64,000 bases of DNA from JACDAN01 sp963847235 (GTDB lineage: Bacteria; Actinomycetota; Thermoleophilia; Gaiellales; Gaiellaceae): contig CAWJYU010000014.1 of assembly GCA_963847235.1 (NCBI GenBank), forward strand, positions 248,001 to 312,000. Direction: 5' to 3'. The notes below the pieces were generated by a model that was given only the letters and a program-made list of their open reading frames with translations, made no database searches and was not told where the DNA came from. The translations under genes and the position numbers were made by a program. This document shows positions 7,471-15,604 of this stretch, one piece after another. The stretch's first letter is position 1, and each line of letters opens with the position of its first letter.

Positions 7471-8466
7471 GTTTACGCGGAAGGGTCTGATCGGTGGGGC
7501 TGCAGCGGCAGCCGCGACCGCTCCCTTCGTGAAGGTCGCCTGGCCGAGCGAAGCACAGGCCGACCCGAGCGCGACTCACCTCGGTCACGACCACTCACAT
7601 GCCGAGCCACGGGCCATGCGGCGATGATCGGCCCCGACGTCCCGGCGCCGGGCGGCCCGCGCGACCTCGACAAGCTCCTCCTGCCGACGCCTGCGCTGCC
7701 GCACAAGCCGGGCCGTGTCCGCGATTACGAGCTCGTCGCCCTCGACAGGACGATCGAGGTCGCGCAGGGAGTCGAGTTCAACGCCTGGACGTACAACGGC
7801 ACGGTTCCGGGGCCGATCATTCGCGCCACCGAGGGCGACCTGCTCCGCGTCAAGTTCACGAACGGCGGCTCGCACCCGCACACGATCCACTTCCACGGGA
7901 TCCACCCGGCGAACATGGACGGCGTCTTCGAGATCGTCGAGCCGGGCGACGACTTCACGTACGAGTTTCCCGCGCGGCCGGCCGGCTTCCACCTCTACCA
8001 CTGCCACGCCACGCCGCTGAAGAAGCACATCCACAAGGGCCTCTACGGCGCCTTCATCATCGACCCCGTCAAGCCGCGCAAGCCGGCGCAGGAGCTCGTC
8101 ATGGTCATGAACGGCTTCGACACCGACGGCGACGGCGAGAACAACTTCTACACGGTCAACGGCAAGGCGTTCTACTACGCGAAGTACCCGATCAGGGTCA
8201 GCCGGTCGAAGACGGTGCGGATCTATCTCGCAAACCTGACCGAGTTCGACCTGATCAACTCGTTCCACCTGCACGGCGATTTCTTCCGCTACTACCCGAC
8301 CGGGACCGGCGACCAGTTCGAGTACACGGACACCGTCGTCCAGACGCAGGGCCAGCGCGGGATCATCGAGATCGACTTCGCCAACAAGGGCCTGTTCATG
8401 TTCCACGCGCACCAGTCCGAGTTCGCCGAGCTCGGCTGGATGGGGTTCTTCCAGGTGACCGATTGA
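7463..8466 (+). CDS. Tat-exported multicopper oxidase domain protein (one frameshift)
   Basis: From ATG 7463 the N-terminus is FTRKGLIGGAAAAAATAPFV, a Tat-like signal with Arg-Lys instead of twin Arg, then a His-rich segment (HLGHDHSHAEP). The frame then stops, while the next frame from about 7613 continues through GHAAMIGPDVPAPGG to 8466; one missing base (or two extra) near 7607-7613 restores 334 residues. Two cupredoxin domains carry copper ligands: HFHGIHP, HLYHCHA, FHLHGDF and FMFHAHQSEF. It is expected to oxidise a metal ion or small substrate outside the membrane. The stop overlaps the ZIP start (TGATG). Confidence 0.85.
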
Positions 8467-9668
8467 TGTCCGAGTCGGTCGCAGCGGTTCGCGCGGGTCG
8501 CAGCTGGCGGCTCTGGGCGTTCGTGCCGCTGATCCTGCTGACCGGCGTCGTCGCGCTCTTCACGGCCGGCGGTTCGTCGATCACCGGGCTGCTGGGCGAG
8601 AACCCGCCGCCGCCGGACGAGTTCGACATCCGCCGGGTCGAGTTCCACCCGGGCGAGATCCGGATCCGGGTCACGAACCCGCAGCGCGACGACCTGACGA
8701 TCGCGGCGGTCACGGTGGACGACGCGATCCTGCCGTTCGAGCTCGAGGGGCCGCAGACACTCGGGCGGCTCCGCTCGAGCGAGATCGTCGTCCAGTACGA
8801 CTGGGTCGAGGACGAGCCGATCTCGGTGGGCGTGACGAGCTCGACGGGGATCCAGACCGTGGAAGAGATCCCCGCTGCCGTCAAGACGCCGACAGCCTCG
8901 GCGGGGAGCTTCTTCGGGTACGCCGTGATCGGATTCCTCGTCGGGATCGTGCCCATCGCGCTGGGACTGCTCTGGCTGCCGTCCCTCCGGCGCGCCTCGC
9001 CCGAGTGGCTGGCGGCGTTCATGGCGCTCACAGCCGGGCTCCTGACCTTCCTCGCGGTCGAGGCGCTGTCGGAGGCGTTCGAGCTCCAGGCGCAGCTGCC
9101 GAGCGCCCTGGGCGGCGCCGGCCTCGTCCTGCTCGGCGTGGCTTCGAGCTATCTGATCCTGACCGCGATCTCTTCGCGGCTCGGTCGCGGCGGCGGCAGC
9201 AGTGGCGCGGGAGTGGCCGGCGTCGCCCTCGCCACGCTTGTGGCGATCGGGATCGGGCTCCACAATCTCGGCGAGGGCCTCGCGATCGGCTCGTCCTTCG
9301 CGCTCGGCCAACTGGCGCTGGGGACGTTCTTCGTCGTCGGGTTCATGGTCCACAACGTCACGGAGGGGCTCGGCATCGCCGCGCCGCTGTCCGAGGGCAA
9401 GTCGGTCTCGAGGGGCCGGCTGGTGCTCCTGACCCTCGTCGCGGGCGCTCCGGCGATTCTCGGCGCGTGGATCGGCGGATTCCTGACCAGCGACCTGCTC
9501 GGAGTCGTGTTCTTCGCGGCCGCGGCCGGTGCCGCGTTCGAGGTCGTCGTCGAGGTCGGGCGCTACGTGGCGCGGAAAGCGCCGGGCGGGCTGTCCTCGC
9601 CCCACGTCCTGCTCGGCTTTCTCGCCGGCGTGGCCGTGATGTACGTGACGGGCCTGCTCGTCGCCTGA
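8466..9668 (+). CDS. ZIP family divalent metal transporter with extra N-terminal extracytoplasmic domain
   Basis: 400 residues from ATG at 8466. A first membrane helix (about 15-38) is followed by a beta-rich domain of about 100 residues (FDIRRVEFHPGEIRIRV) and then eight helices. The ZIP metal sites appear as HNLGEGLAIG in one helix and HNVTEGLGIA in another. The family moves zinc, iron or manganese into the cytoplasm, or out in some GufA-like members. Coupling to the oxidase and adjacency to a DtxR-type regulator suggest iron or manganese. The N-terminal domain is not part of the basic ZIP fold. Confidence 0.85.
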   Translation: MSESVAAVRAGRSWRLWAFVPLILLTGVVALFTAGGSSITGLLGENPPPPDEFDIRRVEFHPGEIRIRVTNPQRDDLTIAAVTVDDAILPFELEGPQTLGRLRSSEIVVQYDWVEDEPISVGVTSSTGIQTVEEIPAAVKTPTASAGSFFGYAVIGFLVGIVPIALGLLWLPSLRRASPEWLAAFMALTAGLLTFLAVEALSEAFELQAQLPSALGGAGLVLLGVASSYLILTAISSRLGRGGGSSGAGVAGVALATLVAIGIGLHNLGEGLAIGSSFALGQLALGTFFVVGFMVHNVTEGLGIAAPLSEGKSVSRGRLVLLTLVAGAPAILGAWIGGFLTSDLLGVVFFAAAAGAAFEVVVEVGRYVARKAPGGLSSPHVLLGFLAGVAVMYVTGLLVA

Positions 9669-9681
9669 TTCAATCGAAGCG

Positions 9682-10156
9682 ATGAAGAAGGTCAACCTCA
9701 ACTCGCTCGAGTTCGAGACCGACGACTCAGACCCCGAGGGCTACAAGGCGGCGATGGCGCGTTTCGGGCCGTCGATCGGCGCCTCCATGCTCGGTGCGAG
9801 TGTCTACGAGCTCCCGCCTGGTCAGAGCGTCTGCCCCTACCACTACGAGTACGGGAACGAGGAGTGGGCCCTGATTCTCCAGGGACGGCCGACGCTGCGG
9901 CATCCCGGCGGCGAAGAGGTCGTGGAGCCGATGGACGTCATCTGCTTCCCCAACGGGCCGGAAGGGCGCGCACAAGTTCACGAACGACACGGAGGAGCCC
10001 GTGCGGGTGATGCTGTTCTCCACGAAGGTCGATCCCTCTCTCGCCGTCTACCCGGACAGCGACAAGATCGGCGCCTGGCCGGGGCCGGAGTTTCGCGAGG
10101 ACCACATCCTCGTCCGGCGCGAGAGCCAGGTGGACTACTGGGATCGCGAGCCGTAG
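9682..10156 (+). CDS. Cupin domain protein, copy 1 (one frameshift)
   Basis: From ATG 9682. The conserved cupin motif is PYHYEYGNEEWALILQGRPT, supplying His and Glu metal ligands, and PMDVICFPNGPEG begins the second motif. An extra G in the GGG at about 9964-9967 throws off the frame; the other frame reads AHKFTNDTEEPVRVMLFSTK to a TAG at 10154-10156, giving 157 residues. It is a near-twin of the next gene and lies 13 bases after the ZIP gene, so it is probably co-transcribed. Substrate unknown. Confidence 0.82.
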
Positions 10157-10160
10157 GCGC

Positions 10161-10634
10161 ATGAAGAAGATCAACCTCGGCGGCCTCGAGTTCGAGCGGT
10201 ACGAGGCCCGTCCGGAGGGCTACAAGGTTGGCATTGCCAGCTTCGGCAAGTCGATCGGCGCCGCGATGCTCGGCGCGACGGTCTACGAGCTTCCGCCGGG
10301 CGAGAGCGTCGGTCCGTACCACTACGAGTACGGCAACGAGGAGTGGGCGCTGGTCCTGCAGGGCAGGCCGACGCTTCGCAATCCCGACGGCGAGGAGGCA
10401 GTCGAGCCGATGGACGTGATCTGCTTCCCGGTCGGGCCGGAGGGCGCCCACAACTTCACGAACGAGAGCGACGAGACCGTGCGCGTGCTGCTGTTCTCGA
10501 CGATGGTCGACCCCTCGCTGGCCGTGTATCCGGACAGCGACAAGATCGGTGTCTTCCCGGGAGAAGAACACCACGGGGATCACGTGATGGTGCGGCGAGA
10601 GAGCCACGTCGACTACTACGACCGCGAGACGTGA
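10161..10634 (+). CDS. Cupin domain protein, copy 2
   Basis: 157 residues from ATG at 10161, colinear with copy 1 throughout (MKKINLGGLEFE versus MKKVNLNSLEFE; PYHYEYGNEEWALVLQGRPT). Motif 2 is complete here (GPEGAHNFTNESDETVRVLL), which confirms how copy 1 should be read. This is a single-domain beta-barrel, probably metal-binding, in the cytoplasm. The start lies 4 bases after the copy 1 stop, and its own stop overlaps the methyltransferase start (GTGA). The pair is a tandem duplication. Confidence 0.9.
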   Translation: MKKINLGGLEFERYEARPEGYKVGIASFGKSIGAAMLGATVYELPPGESVGPYHYEYGNEEWALVLQGRPTLRNPDGEEAVEPMDVICFPVGPEGAHNFTNESDETVRVLLFSTMVDPSLAVYPDSDKIGVFPGEEHHGDHVMVRRESHVDYYDRET

Positions 10635-11335
10635 ACGACTTCGCTCCCGTCAAGGAGCTGATCAAGGACGTCCCCGGCTGGCTCTCCGACGAGGAGGGTG
10701 AGGCGCTCTACGAGCTCGCGAAGGACTGCACGGGCAGGGGCGTGATCGTCGAGATCGGCTCGTGGAAGGGCAAGTCGACGATCTGCCTCGGGCTTGGCTC
10801 GCGGGCGGGCGAGGGCGTCCGCATCTTCGCCGTCGACCCCCACGCGGACTACCGGCACGGCGAGTTCAAGGAGAACGTCGAGCGGGCCGGGATCGCCGAT
10901 CTCGTGACGCCCGTGAAGGGGCTCTCGCAGGACGTCGTGGACGACTTCGACGAGCCGATCGAGCTGCTCTTCGTCGACGGCTCGCACGAGGAGGACGACG
11001 TACGGCACGACTTCGAGACGTGGGTACCGAAGGTCGTGGACGGCGGGACGGTCGCCTTCCACGACACGACATGGCATCCGGGCGTCCGCAAGGTCGTGGC
11101 GGAGAAGATCTACGCCTCGCGGAACTTCCGCGACGTCCGCTTCGTGATCGGCTCCACCACGATCGCGTCCAAGGTGGCGCACAACACGCCCTACGACCGG
11201 CTCCACGCGCGCCGCGTTCAGGCGACCAAGGCGATCTTCGGGTCGGTGTCGCGGGTGCTGAAGAAGCGGCGCGGCTGGCTGCCAGGCCCGGTCGAGCGGG
11301 CCGGGCGGCGCGTCTTCAAGCTCGTCGGCCGCTAA
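10631..11335 (+). CDS. Class I SAM-dependent methyltransferase (Methyltransf_24/CmcI-like)
   Basis: 234 residues from GTG at 10631. Motif I is VIVEIGSWKGKSTICLGLG (SAM-binding glycine-rich loop), the acidic strand-2 end is IFAVDPHADY, and LLFVDGSHEEDDVRHDFETW matches the strand-4/post-motif region of the TylF/CmcI/Methyltransf_24 group; GGTVAFHDT follows. The family often O-methylates sugars or antibiotic precursors. The C-terminal 50 residues are basic. It is coupled to the cupin gene by a 4-base overlap. The acceptor is unknown; a glycan is plausible from context. Confidence 0.85.
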   Translation: MNDFAPVKELIKDVPGWLSDEEGEALYELAKDCTGRGVIVEIGSWKGKSTICLGLGSRAGEGVRIFAVDPHADYRHGEFKENVERAGIADLVTPVKGLSQDVVDDFDEPIELLFVDGSHEEDDVRHDFETWVPKVVDGGTVAFHDTTWHPGVRKVVAEKIYASRNFRDVRFVIGSTTIASKVAHNTPYDRLHARRVQATKAIFGSVSRVLKKRRGWLPGPVERAGRRVFKLVGR

Positions 11336-11351
11336 CGACCAGTCGAGCACG

Positions 11352-11357
11352 TAGCTT
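11352..11357 (+). promoter_or_regulatory. Leaderless-type -10 hexamer TAGCTT
   Basis: TAGCTT lies 8 bases before ATG 11366 with no Shine-Dalgarno between. Confidence 0.5.
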
Positions 11358-11365
11358 CTTGGACG

Positions 11366-11770
11366 ATGGACCGAACAGGCGTCGATCACCTCGACCTCGT
11401 CGTCTCCGATCTCGACCACAGCCTCGAGCTCTACCGCGCGCTGCTCGAGCCGCTCGGCTACGTGCGGGCGGGCGAGATCGTCGGTGAACGCGGTGAACGC
11501 GTCGTCTACCTGGGCGGATCAGGGGTCGTGCCGGTCAGCCTGCGACAGGCGCAGACGCCGGGACGATACGACCGTTACCGCATCGGCATCCACCACATCG
11601 CGTTCCAAGCGCCATCACGCGAGATCGTCGACGAGCGCCTACGCTGGGTACGCGCGCAGGGCCTCGAGATCGAGAACGACCCTAAGGAGTACGACTACCG
11701 CCCCGGCTACTACGCCGGCTTCTTCTACGACGCTGACGGCATCAAGCTCGAGATCGTGCACGTCCCGTAG
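11366..11770 (+). CDS. VOC/glyoxalase family protein
   Basis: 134 residues from ATG at 11366. Two beta-alpha-beta-beta-beta modules are evident: VDHLDLVVSDLDHSLELYRA with a metal-ligand His, and IGIHHIAFQAPSREIVDERL with a second His. The C-terminal GFFYDADGIKLEIVHVP supplies the conserved Glu. This is the single-chain vicinal oxygen chelate fold (glyoxalases, dioxygenases, resistance proteins). It has its own leaderless promoter. The substrate is not predictable. Confidence 0.88.
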   Translation: MDRTGVDHLDLVVSDLDHSLELYRALLEPLGYVRAGEIVGERGERVVYLGGSGVVPVSLRQAQTPGRYDRYRIGIHHIAFQAPSREIVDERLRWVRAQGLEIENDPKEYDYRPGYYAGFFYDADGIKLEIVHVP

Positions 11771-11979
11771 CACCCCGCTCATGGTCCTGCACCCCGAGGA
11801 CGAGCCTCTCCCCTTCAGTTAGAGGTTCTCAGGCTGTCTGGCGGTCTTCGCGCGCTTGCTTTGCATCCCAGCGTAACGCTCCTCTTCGTGCCGACTTAGC
11901 GCCGCCTTGCGCACGCACCCTGGCGTCCCGAGGACGCGGCGACTTACCTGCGTGACCGCCAAGCAACCAAGGGAGGAGC

Positions 11980-12888
11980 ATGAAGACGATTCTGTTGGCC
12001 GTTCTGGCCGCCGTGGCCTCGGGCGCCGCGCTCGCGGCAGACTCGGGCGAGCCGCCGGCCGTGATCCACGCCTGCAAGCACCCGTCGGGCGGCTGGTTGC
12101 GGCAGGTCGCGGAGGAGACGCAGTGCCGCCGTCGCGAGACCCGCGTGAGCTGGAACGTCCAAGGCGCCAAGGGAGACCCCGGCGAGGCCGGCGCACCCGG
12201 GCCGCAGGGTGCAAAGGGCGACAAGGGTGATCCGGGAACGGCGATCACGGGGCTGAAGACGCTCGAAGGCGTCCCGTGCGTTGCGGAGGACTCAGCAGCC
12301 GGCGAGATCAAGGTCACGGTCGGTACGGGTGGCGACGTCACTCTCACGTGCGAGGCCGCGCCCGACCAGCCGCCGCCTCCGCCTCCGCCGCCTCCGGCCG
12401 AGAACGCGAAGCTCGTGATCAACGAGGTCGACTACGACCAGGTCGGCGCGGACGGAAACGGCTTCGTCGAGATCCACAACACCGGCGGCTCGGCGGCGGA
12501 CCTCGCCAACGTCGACCTCGTCGCCGTCAACGGCGGCGACGGCTCGGAGTACGACCGGGTCGCGCTCACCGGCTCGCTCGCTGCGGGCGGCTACCTCGCC
12601 GTGGCGATCGAGCTCCAGAACGGCGCCCCTGACGGGATCGCGCTGCTCGAAGGGACGACGCTGTTGGACGCCCTGTCCTACGAGGGCGCGATCACGACGG
12701 CCACGATCGGCGGCCAGACGTACAACCTCGTCGAGGGCACTGCCCTGGCGGCGACCGTCGAGGACTCCAACGCCGTCGCGGGCGCGCTCATCCGCAACCC
12801 GAACGGCAAGGACACGAACGATGCAGCCGCGGACTGGGCTTTCACCACGACGGTCACCCGGGAGGCGGCGAACGTGATGACGCCCTAG
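11980..12888 (+). CDS. Secreted protein with collagen-like segment and lamin-tail domain
   Basis: 302 residues from ATG 11980, preceded by a GGGAGGA ribosome binding site, one of few clear ones here. Residues 1-19 are a signal peptide (MKTILLAVLAAVASGAALA). A short Cys-containing region is followed by about eight Gly-X-Y triplets (GDPGEAGAPGPQGAKGDKGD), then a region with paired Cys, a run of nine Pro and a lamin-tail domain (LVINEVDYDQVGADGNGFVE, about residues 144-300). Lamin-tail domains in bacteria are extracellular beta-sandwiches of unknown ligand. A hairpin terminator follows at 12900. Confidence 0.85.
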   Translation: MKTILLAVLAAVASGAALAADSGEPPAVIHACKHPSGGWLRQVAEETQCRRRETRVSWNVQGAKGDPGEAGAPGPQGAKGDKGDPGTAITGLKTLEGVPCVAEDSAAGEIKVTVGTGGDVTLTCEAAPDQPPPPPPPPPAENAKLVINEVDYDQVGADGNGFVEIHNTGGSAADLANVDLVAVNGGDGSEYDRVALTGSLAAGGYLAVAIELQNGAPDGIALLEGTTLLDALSYEGAITTATIGGQTYNLVEGTALAATVEDSNAVAGALIRNPNGKDTNDAAADWAFTTTVTREAANVMTP

Positions 12889-12899
12889 GACGGCGGGAA

Positions 12900-12927
12900 A
12901 AGGGGCGGGCTTCGGAGCTCGCCCCTT
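12900..12927 (+). terminator. Stem-loop after the collagen-like gene
   Basis: AAGGGGCGGGC (12900-12910) and GCTCGCCCCTT (12917-12927) form an 11-bp stem with one G-U pair and a TTCGGA loop, 11 bases after the stop. No long T run follows, which is common in high-GC actinobacteria. Confidence 0.75.
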
Positions 12928-12998
12928 CCTCGCACAGCAGAATCCTTCCGTTTTCCTAGCACGTTGCTAACAGCACGGGGTTATACGCACTCAGGCAA

Positions 12999-14504
12999 AT
13001 GAGGACGCGAAGTCCCAGCAGGCATCTCGGCGCGACCCTTCTGCTGGCCGGCCTCGTGCTTCTGTCGACCGGTGCCGGGGTGGCCGCTGTCCTCGCCGCG
13101 CCGACGGCGATCACCGGGCCGGTGAGCGCCGTGGGCCCGACCTCCGCGACGGCGAGTGGAACGGTCAACCCCAACGGCCAGTCGACGACCTGGCACTTCG
13201 AGTACGGGACGAGCACGAGCTACGGGAAGAGGACCCCGTCCAAGAGCGCGGGTTCCGGGAGTGTCAACGTCCAGGTCTCCGGAGTGCTCACGGGTCTCTC
13301 GCCGAGCACGACGTACCACTATCGGCTGGCCGCCGTGAACGGCGGCGGCACGACGCGAGGCAGCGACGGGATCTTCACCACTCCATCGGCGCCGAGTGCA
13401 GTGACCGGCTCCTCGACGAGCGTCACGGTCAGCTCGGCAACACTCAACGGATCCGTCGATCCAAACGGTCGGGCGACGACCTGGTACTTCGAGTACGGCA
13501 CCGGCACGGGCTACGGCTCGAGAACGCCCGTGAAGAGCGCCGGCTCGGGCACGACGGCGACGGGCGTCTCGGCCGCGGTGTCCGGCCTGAGGCCGGGACG
13601 GCTCTACCACTACCGGCTCGTCGCGACCAGCGACGCAGGCACGAGTCGAGGCGCGGACCGCACCTTCTCGACCTTCGGTCCACCAACAGCGGTCACAGCG
13701 CCCGCGTCGTCGCTCACGCATAGCTCGGCGAGGCTCAATGGAACGGTGACGGCCAACGGGCTGGCGACGAACTGGTACTTCGAGTACGGGACGAGCACGC
13801 GCTACGGCACCAAGACCCCTACTCGGGGCGCCGGCAAGGGCGTCAGGCCCGTGAACGTCTCAATCGCGGTCACGCGGCTCCGCGCGGCCACCACCTACCA
13901 CTACCGGCTCGTCGCGATGAACTCTGCAGGGACGAGGCGAGGGGCGGACGTGACCTTCGCGACCGCTGGGTTGACGCTTGCGGCGCAGGCACAGGGGGTT
14001 GTGTACGGCCGCGCCGTCATGCTCTCCGGCCGCGTGCCGAGCGGAAAGGCGGGGGAGACTGTGACGCTGTTCGCCGAGGTGTTCGGCCGGGGCTCGCCGA
14101 TGTCGGTGGCGACGCTCGTGACCGCCGGCGGCGGAGTGTGGCAGTACCTTGCAAGGCCGCCGATCCTCACGTCTTACCTCGCCAGTTGGAACGGCTTGAC
14201 GAGCCGCTCGGTCGCGATCGGCGTACGGCCGAGAGTAAGGTTTCGGCGGATCGGGAGGGCTCGCTTCTTCACCCGCGTGGTCGCAGCGCGGTCGTTCAGA
14301 AGCCGTCGGGTGAAGCTCCAGCGGCGAACGGCGGCCGGCCGCTGGGTGACGGTGAAGCGCGTTCGGCTGAAGCGCAGCTCGGCTGCGACCTTCCGTGTGA
14401 GACTCCGGCGAGGCAGGTCCACGCTGCGAATCGTGATGAGCGTGAACCAGGCCGGCCCCGGATACCTCGCGGGGATCAGTCGCACGATCGTCTACCGCCG
14501 CTAG
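12999..14504 (+). CDS. Secreted/surface protein with three fibronectin-III-like repeats
   Basis: 501 residues from ATG 12999. A signal peptide covers residues 1-34 and ends AAVLAAP. Three tandem repeats of about 95 residues follow (36-131, 132-228, 229-323), each with a (V/T)xxNGxxTxWxFEYGTxTxYG motif and a closing TTYHYRLxAxNxxGT strand: Fn3-like sandwiches found in many Thermoleophilia surface proteins. A fourth Ig-like domain (about 330-415) and a very basic tail (FRRIGRARFFTRVVAARSFR) follow, the latter suited to binding acidic polymers. The stop codon is part of the inverted repeat at 14502-14668. Confidence 0.85.
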   Translation: MRTRSPSRHLGATLLLAGLVLLSTGAGVAAVLAAPTAITGPVSAVGPTSATASGTVNPNGQSTTWHFEYGTSTSYGKRTPSKSAGSGSVNVQVSGVLTGLSPSTTYHYRLAAVNGGGTTRGSDGIFTTPSAPSAVTGSSTSVTVSSATLNGSVDPNGRATTWYFEYGTGTGYGSRTPVKSAGSGTTATGVSAAVSGLRPGRLYHYRLVATSDAGTSRGADRTFSTFGPPTAVTAPASSLTHSSARLNGTVTANGLATNWYFEYGTSTRYGTKTPTRGAGKGVRPVNVSIAVTRLRAATTYHYRLVAMNSAGTRRGADVTFATAGLTLAAQAQGVVYGRAVMLSGRVPSGKAGETVTLFAEVFGRGSPMSVATLVTAGGGVWQYLARPPILTSYLASWNGLTSRSVAIGVRPRVRFRRIGRARFFTRVVAARSFRSRRVKLQRRTAAGRWVTVKRVRLKRSSAATFRVRLRRGRSTLRIVMSVNQAGPGYLAGISRTIVYRR

Positions 14505-14668
14505 GAGGTTTTGGCGGAATATCGCTCGTTGCCAGGGTGCGATGCTCGTTCCCAGGCAAGGACGCAGGGAGCGTTCGTATCCTTGCGATACGGGCGCGAC
14601 TGAGGACGCGTCCTGGGGGCGAGCAGCGCGGCCTGGCGGCACAGCCGGTATTTCGCCAAAGCCTCCTA
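14502..14668. repeat. 167-bp near-palindromic MITE/REP-like element between convergent genes
   Basis: The outer arms 14502-14523 and 14647-14668 pair over 22 bp with only three transitions, all G-U compatible on the plus-strand RNA. An inner helix pairs 14531-14556 with 14612-14637. The ends are TAGGAGG...CCTCCTA, so a TA dinucleotide flanks GGAGG...CCTCC, as expected for the TA target duplication of IS630/Tc1-type elements. Both neighbouring genes take their TAG stop codon from its ends. No transposase is inside. The MITE interpretation is inference; a structured bidirectional terminator is the alternative. Confidence 0.65.
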
Positions 14669-15604
14669 CAGCGAGCGGTAGATCGCGAGCAGGCGGTCGG
14701 CGCCCGTGTCCGCGTCGTGCACGCGCTCGACGTAGCTCCGGGAAGCGGCGCCGATCCGCCGCCGCTCCTCTGGCGCTTCGACCAGCTCCCCGATCCGCTC
14801 GCGAAGCGTCTCCTTCGTGACCGGGACGATCGGCACCTCGACGCTCAGCTCGCGCTCCGTCTCCTGCACGGCCTCGGGCCGCAGATAACTCAGCACCGGC
14901 TTGCCGAGAGCCATCGCCTCGAGTGCGAAGATCCCGTACCAGCCAGCGTTGAGCTGGTCGACCACGAGATCGGCACGCTCGTACCGTCGGCGCGCCTCGT
15001 CGTGGCGCAGGCCTTCGACGATGTCGAGCTCGATGTCCAGGCCCTCGCACGCCTCGACGATGTGCTCCGTGCCCTTTCGTCGGCGGCTGGACGGCGCATG
15101 CAGGACGACGGGTCGCGCGCGCTCCTCCGGTTGCGGCGCGTCGTACTGGCGTAGGTCGAGCCCCGGCGGGATCACCTCGGCGTCCGGCACCCAGCGCAGC
15201 GCGTCGTACGAGCCGACGATCCGGGCGTCCGCTCCACGGGCGTACCGGAGCTCGTTCGGCGTCTTGCCGCGGATGTCCGAGCCCAGGAAATGGAGAACCG
15301 ATTTGCGCCGTGTGGCCTTGAGGATCGGCCAGGTCGCCTTCCGCGGGACGAGAGTCCAGCCAAAGTAGAAGTGGAAGATGTCCGTCTTCGGCAGCAGGCG
15401 GAGGAACGCCGGCCACTGCACCACCTGGCGACGGAGGAGGCCGGTCGGCCGGTCGAGCGACTCGTCGGCCTCCGGGTGCATCATCTGGCGCTCGACGACG
15501 ACCAGCTTCGCGTCCACGCCCTTCCGGCGCAGCGCCTGCACGTTCGTCCACGGAATGCCCGCCACGTTGAGCGGGGTATGGACTACGCGGAGGGCTCGTC
15601 CCAC
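14666..15604 (-). CDS. GT4-like glycosyltransferase
   Basis: 312 residues. The N-terminal Rossmann half begins RALRVVHTPLNVAGIPWTNV and includes IFHFYFGWTL and HFLGSDIRG; the C-terminal donor half contains VVLHAPSSRRRKGTEHIVEA and the family EX7E-like segment GIFALEAMALGKPVLSYLRP. It is a GT-B cytoplasmic enzyme that transfers an activated sugar. The start overlaps the end of the ATP-grasp gene by 22 bases, and the stop lies in the palindromic element. It is the last gene of the leftward glycan module. Confidence 0.85.
   Translation of the reverse strand: MGRALRVVHTPLNVAGIPWTNVQALRRKGVDAKLVVVERQMMHPEADESLDRPTGLLRRQVVQWPAFLRLLPKTDIFHFYFGWTLVPRKATWPILKATRRKSVLHFLGSDIRGKTPNELRYARGADARIVGSYDALRWVPDAEVIPPGLDLRQYDAPQPEERARPVVLHAPSSRRRKGTEHIVEACEGLDIELDIVEGLRHDEARRRYERADLVVDQLNAGWYGIFALEAMALGKPVLSYLRPEAVQETERELSVEVPIVPVTKETLRERIGELVEAPEERRRIGAASRSYVERVHDADTGADRLLAIYRSL

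Noticed and set aside
12366..12400. Run of CCGCCTCC as a microsatellite
   Set aside because: It encodes the polyproline linker of the collagen-like protein and is in frame; nothing suggests slippage.
13080..13960. Regular DNA repeats in the Fn3-like gene that could be taken for a CRISPR or satellite array
   Set aside because: The period is about 290 bp, stays in frame and encodes diverged Fn3-like domains; repeats are not identical and have no unique short spacers.
13860..15551. 563-codon leftward frame covering two real genes
   Set aside because: It runs across the Fn3-like and GT4 genes and the palindromic element with Arg/Ala/Gly-rich, motif-free sequence typical of high-GC shadow frames.
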